Below are positions 32,436 through 36,255 of a stretch of 36,255 nt of DNA, in pieces. Position numbers and translations under genes: made by a program. Location: contig NZ_CABFPH010000053.1 in the NCBI RefSeq assembly GCF_902141845.1, positions 1 to 36,255 on the forward strand, read 5' to 3'. The first letter of the stretch is position 1. Every line of letters starts with the position of its first letter. The stretch is from Methylobacterium symbioticum (lineage in GTDB: Bacteria; Pseudomonadota; Alphaproteobacteria; Rhizobiales; Beijerinckiaceae). The notes below the pieces were generated by a model. The model did no database searches, was not told where the DNA came from, and worked only from the letters and a program-made list of their open reading frames with translations.

Positions 32436-32648
32436 ATGCGTAAACGGACAGCTGTTCGGAGTGGCGCTGCCGGTCGGGTCGCGCCGACGCGAACCCCCGC
32501 GCTTCGGCCCGCCCGACACGGGTCGGCGCCACCCGTGTCGGGCGAAGCGCCGGCCCAGGTGCGGGCACCGAACCGGCCGGAATGGCCGGACCCGCTGAAC
32601 GAGGAGGAGCTCCGCGCCCTGGAGGCCGGCTGGGGCTTCGTCGAGTAA
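32436..32648 (+). CDS. Small hypothetical protein
   Basis: 70 residues: a basic Arg/Ala/Pro-rich, probably disordered first half, then an acidic helix PEWPDPLNEEELRALEAGWGFVE. Not recognised. GGGAGG lies before ATG 32436, 16 bp behind the universal stress protein. The disordered part is encoded by a long inverted repeat (32499-32550). Confidence 0.5.
   Translation: MRKRTAVRSGAAGRVAPTRTPALRPARHGSAPPVSGEAPAQVRAPNRPEWPDPLNEEELRALEAGWGFVE
32499..32550. repeat. Long inverted repeat / hairpin
   Basis: CGCCCGACACGGGT (32510-32523) and ACCCGTGTCGGGCG (32531-32544) are perfect 14-bp arms around a 7-base loop. Outer arms GCGCTT (32499-32504) and AAGCGC (32545-32550) extend the stem across a 5-base bulge on the left. 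It would form a very stable RNA or DNA hairpin inside the small ORF. No T-run follows. Confidence 0.7.
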
Positions 32649-32649
32649 C

Positions 32650-32967
32650 CTGGCCGGGCCGGTCCGGGCGGCGGTCGCTCAACGTTGCAGCGGCTTGCCA
32701 AACGGTGCGCGTCTCCTCGCCGGCGCTGCGTTCGAACAGGACGCACGCCTGTTCTAAGGATCTCAAGCACCTGGGCCTTGTTGCGCTCCTCCTGCGCGGC
32801 GGTGTCGAAGACGTCGCGCACCAGGATGGGCGCCGGCACCTTGTGGGCGGCCGCGCCCGTGAGCGTGGCCTCGAAGCGCCGGGCGAGGCCGGCGGCGAGG
32901 CGTATCCGGTCGGGAGTCGCCTCGCAGAGGTCGGCGGAACGAGGATGTTCGCGTAGTCCATGGCCAT
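32650..32967 (-). pseudogene. Universal stress protein, N-terminal remnant
   Basis: From ATG 32967 the frame reads MAMDYANILV, then shifts near 32935 into DLCEATPDRIRLAAGLARRFEATLTGAAAHKV and VRDVFDTAAQEERNKAQVLE. It shifts back near 32770 to VLFERSAGEETRTVWQAA, which matches FEREAGAAGETAWRSAP of the intact copy at 16722. Everything after about the first 100 residues is missing. Two frameshifts plus truncation make it a pseudogene. FixK box 17 still stands 64 bp upstream. Confidence 0.8.
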
Positions 32968-33024
32968 CTCCGTCATGCGTCGATGCCGACGATGGCAGCC
33001 TGGCCCTGGGTAGGACGGCGCAAC

Positions 33025-33038
33025 TTGATCCAACGCAA
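33025..33038 (-). promoter_or_regulatory. FixK/FNR box 17 (TTGATCCAACGCAA)
   Basis: Left half perfect. In front of the decayed universal stress protein (32967) and just past the P-type ATPase stop (33054). Confidence 0.65.
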
Positions 33039-33053
33039 GCCCGCGGGCGGGGC

Positions 33054-34976
33054 TCACGTCTGCTCCAGTACGCCTGGCACCGGAGGCTCGCGAGCGGTCG
33101 GGGCGCCGCCGAGCACGCGCATGGCATTGAGGATGACGGCGACGTCGATGGCTTCCTGAAGCAAGGCGCCCTGGAGGGGCGTAAGCTCTCCAAGCGCGGC
33201 CGAGACCATGCCGGCGAGCGACAGCCCGATCCCGGCCCAAACGCTCTGGAGGGCGATGGTGCGGGCCCGCCTGGCGATGCGCACGGCGTCCGGCAGCGGC
33301 GCGAGGCTATCGACCAACAGGACGACGTCCGCCGCCTCGGCCGCCGCCGCCGCACCCCTAGCGCCGAGCGCCACGCCGAGGTCGGCCGCCGCCAGCGCCG
33401 GCGCGTCGTTGACCCCGTCGCCCACCATCATCACGGGACCGTTCCGGCGCTCGGCGGCGACGGCGTCCGTCTTGGCGGCGGGGTCGAGGTCAGCGGCGAC
33501 GGCGTCGACGGGCAGGCCGGAGACGAGCGCCTCCGCGAGGCCGCGACGGTCGCCGGTCGCGAGCACCACGCGCTCGATGCCGCACGCGCGCAAGGCCCTG
33601 AGCGTCCTGCCGCCGTCTGTCCGCAACGGGTCCGCGAGTTCCAGGACGGCGGCTGGCTTTCCGTCGACGGCGACCAGGACCGTCGCCGTCGACGCGCCAG
33701 CCTGTCCGGCACCGTCCGCCGACGGGAAGCGGACGTCGTGCATCCGCATCAGGCGCAGCCCTCCCACGAGGACGTGCCGTTGCTCCACCGTGCCGGCCAC
33801 GCCCTCGCCGGGGGATTCCGTGGCCGTCGTGGGCTGCGACAGGGCAAGGCCTCGCGCCCGGGCCTCGTCGACCAAGGCGCGCGCGATCGGGTGGCCGGAG
33901 GCTTGGTCGAGGGAGGCGGCCAGCCTCAGCGCCTCCGGCTCGCCGAACGGGGCGAAGGCCCGCGCGGAGGCCAGCCGAGCCGTGCCATGGGTCAGGGTGC
34001 CGGTCTTGTCGATCACCAGCACGCGGACCTTGGCCAGCGTCTCCAGGGCGCCCCCGCCCTTGACGAGGACGCCGATGGCGGCGGCGCACGAGAGACCGGA
34101 AACGAGCGCGACGGGCACCGCCAGGATCAGCGGGCAGGGCGTGGCCACGACCAGCACGGCCAGGGCCCGCACGGGGTCGCCGCTGGCGGCCCAGGCGCCA
34201 CCGGCCAGCAGGAGCGTGAGGCCGAGAAAGGCGAGGCCGTAGCGGTCGGCCATGCGCGCCATCGGCGCCTTCCGGGTCCGGGCCGCCTCGACGAGCCGGA
34301 CGATGCCGGCATAGGTGCTCTCAGCCGCGGGTCGCTCGGCCAGCAGCGTGAACGCTGTGCCGACGTTCACCGAGCCGCTGAGCACCGAGTCGCCCGTCTC
34401 GACGGCGACCGGAAGCGCCTCGCCGGTGAGGCTCGACCGGTCGAGCACGGCACGGCCCGCGGCGACCCGGCCGTCCACCGGCAGGACATCGCCGACGCGC
34501 ACCAGGATGCGGTCGCCGGGGATCAGGGCCGCGATGGGCACCTCCGTCAACGCCCCGGCCTCCTCCCGCAGGGCGGTGCGCGGCTGGCGGGCGACCAGCG
34601 CCGTCATCGCCCGCCCGGCACGGCCCGCGGCGTAGGCTTCGAGCGACTGGCCGCCCGCGTACATCAGGGCGATGACGGCGCCGGCCAGCGGCTGCGACAG
34701 GACGAGCGCGCCGCCCATCGAGAGCAGGGCGACGAGGTCGAGACCAATGTCGCCTCGCGCCAGGCTGGTCACGACCTGGGTCGCGAGAACGGCGAGGACC
34801 GCCAGGGTCGCGACCGTCCAGGCTGTCGCCGCGATGTCCGCCCGCCCGAGCGCCTGCGCCGACAGGCCGGCGCAGAGGCCGGCCAGCGGCAGGGCCGCCA
34901 GCCATCCCCGCAGCCGCGGCCTCCATCCGGCTGCCTGCATTGCCGTCTCGGTCGAGCCCAGGGCCGCCGTCGTCAT
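33054..34976 (-). CDS. Heavy-metal P1B-type ATPase without N-terminal metal-binding domain
   Basis: 640 residues. Actuator motif LTGEALPV (183-190), phosphorylation site Asp323 in DKTGTLT, P1B hallmark Ser-Gly-His-Pro (H362), GDGVNDAPAL, and membrane metal motif T279-P-C281-P in VVATPCPLILAVPVAL. TPC instead of CPC argues against a Cu+ pump and leaves the substrate open (P1B groups with SPC/TPC handle other divalent metals). It lacks the usual Cys-rich N-terminal domain. Inner-membrane metal exporter. ATG 34976; box 18 is 68 bp upstream and shared with the divergent universal stress protein. Confidence 0.88.
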   Translation of the reverse strand: MTTAALGSTETAMQAAGWRPRLRGWLAALPLAGLCAGLSAQALGRADIAATAWTVATLAVLAVLATQVVTSLARGDIGLDLVALLSMGGALVLSQPLAGAVIALMYAGGQSLEAYAAGRAGRAMTALVARQPRTALREEAGALTEVPIAALIPGDRILVRVGDVLPVDGRVAAGRAVLDRSSLTGEALPVAVETGDSVLSGSVNVGTAFTLLAERPAAESTYAGIVRLVEAARTRKAPMARMADRYGLAFLGLTLLLAGGAWAASGDPVRALAVLVVATPCPLILAVPVALVSGLSCAAAIGVLVKGGGALETLAKVRVLVIDKTGTLTHGTARLASARAFAPFGEPEALRLAASLDQASGHPIARALVDEARARGLALSQPTTATESPGEGVAGTVEQRHVLVGGLRLMRMHDVRFPSADGAGQAGASTATVLVAVDGKPAAVLELADPLRTDGGRTLRALRACGIERVVLATGDRRGLAEALVSGLPVDAVAADLDPAAKTDAVAAERRNGPVMMVGDGVNDAPALAAADLGVALGARGAAAAAEAADVVLLVDSLAPLPDAVRIARRARTIALQSVWAGIGLSLAGMVSAALGELTPLQGALLQEAIDVAVILNAMRVLGGAPTAREPPVPGVLEQT

Positions 34977-35037
34977 CGTCGGGGACGCTCCCGGTCATTG
35001 CGCGTCTCCGAGATGCGCCTGTACAGCCCGGGCGGCC

Positions 35038-35051
35038 TTGCGATGGATCAA
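35038..35051. promoter_or_regulatory. FixK/FNR box 18 (TTGCGATGGATCAA), divergent
   Basis: Right half perfect. Lies between the ATPase (34976, minus, 68 bp) and the universal stress protein (35107, plus, 62 bp), well placed for both. Confidence 0.7.
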
Positions 35052-35106
35052 CGCGCGCCCGCGGCGAGGGGGAGATTGAGACGAGGCAACCGCGCGGAGC
35101 GCTCCG

Positions 35107-35967
35107 ATGTCAGTCTCGACCGCTTCCCCTGTTACGGGCATTTGCGATGTCCTGATCGGCCTTACCGAGGAGGGCCGCGGGGACGAGGCCGCGGCATCTC
35201 TTGGCTATGGCCTGACACTGGCACGGGACGCGGGCGCCCACCTCACCGTGCAATCCGCTGCCCTCCGGCTCATGACCACCGGCCTGCCGCTGTGCCGGTT
35301 CGCCGACGAGATCATCGGCGCCGAGAACGGTCGCCTGGCCGTCCTTGCCCGGAAAGCGGCGGAGCGGATCAGGGAGGATGCGGAAGGTGCGGGCGTCGTT
35401 TGCACGCTGGAATCGGCGAGCCTCATGCACCACGAGGTGGTCGCCCGGCTCTCGACGCGGGCGCGGCTGCACGACCTGACCGTTCTCGACGCGGAGCCTT
35501 TCGCGGCGATGCCGGACCGCGACCTCATGGAGGGCGTGCTCTTCGGGAGCGCTCGCCCGGTCATCGTGGTGCCGGCGGGTTGGGACACCTTCCGGGCGCG
35601 CCGCGTCGTCGTTGCCTGGGACGGGAGCGCGCAGGCGGCGCGGGCGGCGAACGACGCGCTGCCGTTCCTGCGCGCGGCGGAAGCGGTCGCTGTGGTCTGC
35701 GTGGCGGAAACCGAGCGGCTGCTGTCGACGGTGCCCGGCGCGGAGTTCGCGCCGCACCTCGCGCGCCACGGCGTCGAGGTCACGGTCGATGACCGTCCGG
35801 TCGAGGTCGACGTCGCCGAGACCCTGCGCAGAGCGGCCGGGCGGTTCGGGGCCGACATGATCGTGATGGGCGCCTACCGGCACTCGCGCATGCGCGAGTG
35901 GTTCCTAGGCGGCGCCACGCAATCGCTGCTCGCCCGGAGCGCCATTCCCCTGTTTCTGGCCCATTGA
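35107..35967 (+). CDS. Universal stress protein, tandem, FLAH-tail type
   Basis: 286 residues, duplicate of the 31559 gene: SLGYGLTLARDAGAHLTVQSA, second domain ARRVVVAWDGSAQAARAANDALPFL, loop GAYRHSRMREWFLGGAT, tail PLFLAH. ATG 35107. An IS-like end begins 14 bp behind its TGA, so nothing is co-transcribed downstream. Confidence 0.9.
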   Translation: MSVSTASPVTGICDVLIGLTEEGRGDEAAASLGYGLTLARDAGAHLTVQSAALRLMTTGLPLCRFADEIIGAENGRLAVLARKAAERIREDAEGAGVVCTLESASLMHHEVVARLSTRARLHDLTVLDAEPFAAMPDRDLMEGVLFGSARPVIVVPAGWDTFRARRVVVAWDGSAQAARAANDALPFLRAAEAVAVVCVAETERLLSTVPGAEFAPHLARHGVEVTVDDRPVEVDVAETLRRAAGRFGADMIVMGAYRHSRMREWFLGGATQSLLARSAIPLFLAH

Positions 35968-35981
35968 CGAGCATCCGGGCT

Positions 35982-36255
35982 TGACCTGACCGGTATTTTG
36001 GACCGGGCTGGGTGAGAGGCCAGTGCATGGTGGCGGCCATGGGTAGCCGGAAGGCCAGATCGAGGACGGTGACGGGCGCGGGCGGCCGGTAGCCCAGCGA
36101 CGAGTGCGGCCGGACGCGGTTTTAGGTTGTTTGCCACAGCCCGATCACGATCTGCGCCTCCCGCAACGAGTAGAAGATTTCTTGGCGTAGGCACTCGTCC
36201 TTCAGCTTGCCGTTGAAGCTCTCGCAATAGCCGTTCTCCCAAGGCGATCCGGGAG
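35982..36255 (-). pseudogene. IS3-type transposase, C-terminal part with premature stop
   Basis: Read from the right edge on the minus strand: SPWENGYCESFNGKLKDECL, then EIFYSLREAQIVIGLWQTT, then a TAA at 36122-36124, then in the same frame NRVRPHSSLGYRPPAPVTVLDL. Family members have Tyr (TAC) at that position (TYNRVRPHSSLGYRPPAP), so one C-to-A change made the stop. The ENGYCESFN motif contains the last acidic residue of the DDE site. The 5' part is outside the window. The IS end is probably near TGACCTGACCGG at 35982, though termini cannot be fixed without the other end. Confidence 0.8.

Noticed and set aside
32685..35792. 1035-codon plus-strand open frame
   Set aside because: It is antisense to the P-type ATPase and runs out of frame into the Usp gene; no domain is recognisable. 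High GC removes stop codons.
1..36255. CRISPR arrays, tandem repeats and rRNA genes
   Set aside because: None seen; the repeated short elements are regulatory boxes, not regularly spaced repeats.
5640..36255. Second copy of the tRNA-Ser 3' end as an att site
   Set aside because: Looked for TTCGAATCCCCC and CTCTCCGCCA further right and found no copy in the window.

Overview
The window is GC-rich alphaproteobacterial DNA. The FixL/FixJ/FixK set, the DUF1476 ATPase-zeta homologue, the phasin and the many tandem universal stress proteins point to Hyphomicrobiales, most likely a Methylobacterium/Methylorubrum relative. The genus is an inference; no 16S or methylotrophy gene is present to settle it.

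Layout. Positions 1-5670 look like core chromosome: the 3' part of a Sel1-repeat membrane protein, a DUF3429 membrane protein, a class III nucleotide cyclase joined to a membrane-fusion-protein-like periplasmic part, htpG, and tRNA-Ser(CGA). A decayed tyrosine integrase (about 5743-6924) lies directly behind the tRNA, as at the edge of an integrated island. From 7.3 kb to 36 kb the content is uniform: six intact tandem-domain universal stress proteins plus one decayed copy, three triple-BON proteins, two small cytochromes c, a K+ channel, an NRAMP-like transporter, a zinc alcohol dehydrogenase, phosphoketolase plus acetate kinase, an ATPase-zeta-like protein, DUF6455 and SPW proteins, a phasin, a heavy-metal P-type ATPase, and many small secreted or membrane proteins. 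The right edge holds an IS3-type transposase fragment with a premature stop.

Regulation ties this region together. It encodes a heme-PAS FixL oxygen sensor (heme His and kinase His both present), its partner FixJ, a single-domain response regulator, and a FixK-type Crp/Fnr regulator with the E..SR recognition helix that reads TTGA half-sites. I found 18 FixK/FNR-type boxes (TTGMN-N4-NKCAA) by eye. Nearly all are centred 60-80 bp before a start codon, on both strands, and all lie in the island. A TACGTA-containing site lies upstream of fixK, where FixJ would be expected to act.

Interpretation (inference): this is a self-contained low-oxygen survival island. Loss of oxygen would act through FixL-FixJ-FixK to switch on fermentative ATP formation (phosphoketolase to acetyl phosphate to acetate plus ATP), restraint of ATP synthase hydrolysis, metal and potassium handling, envelope BON proteins and stress proteins. 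This resembles the mycobacterial DosR dormancy regulon in logic but uses FixLJ-K parts. Several members are decaying (glk, a flavodoxin, one universal stress protein, the integrase), some still with their boxes.
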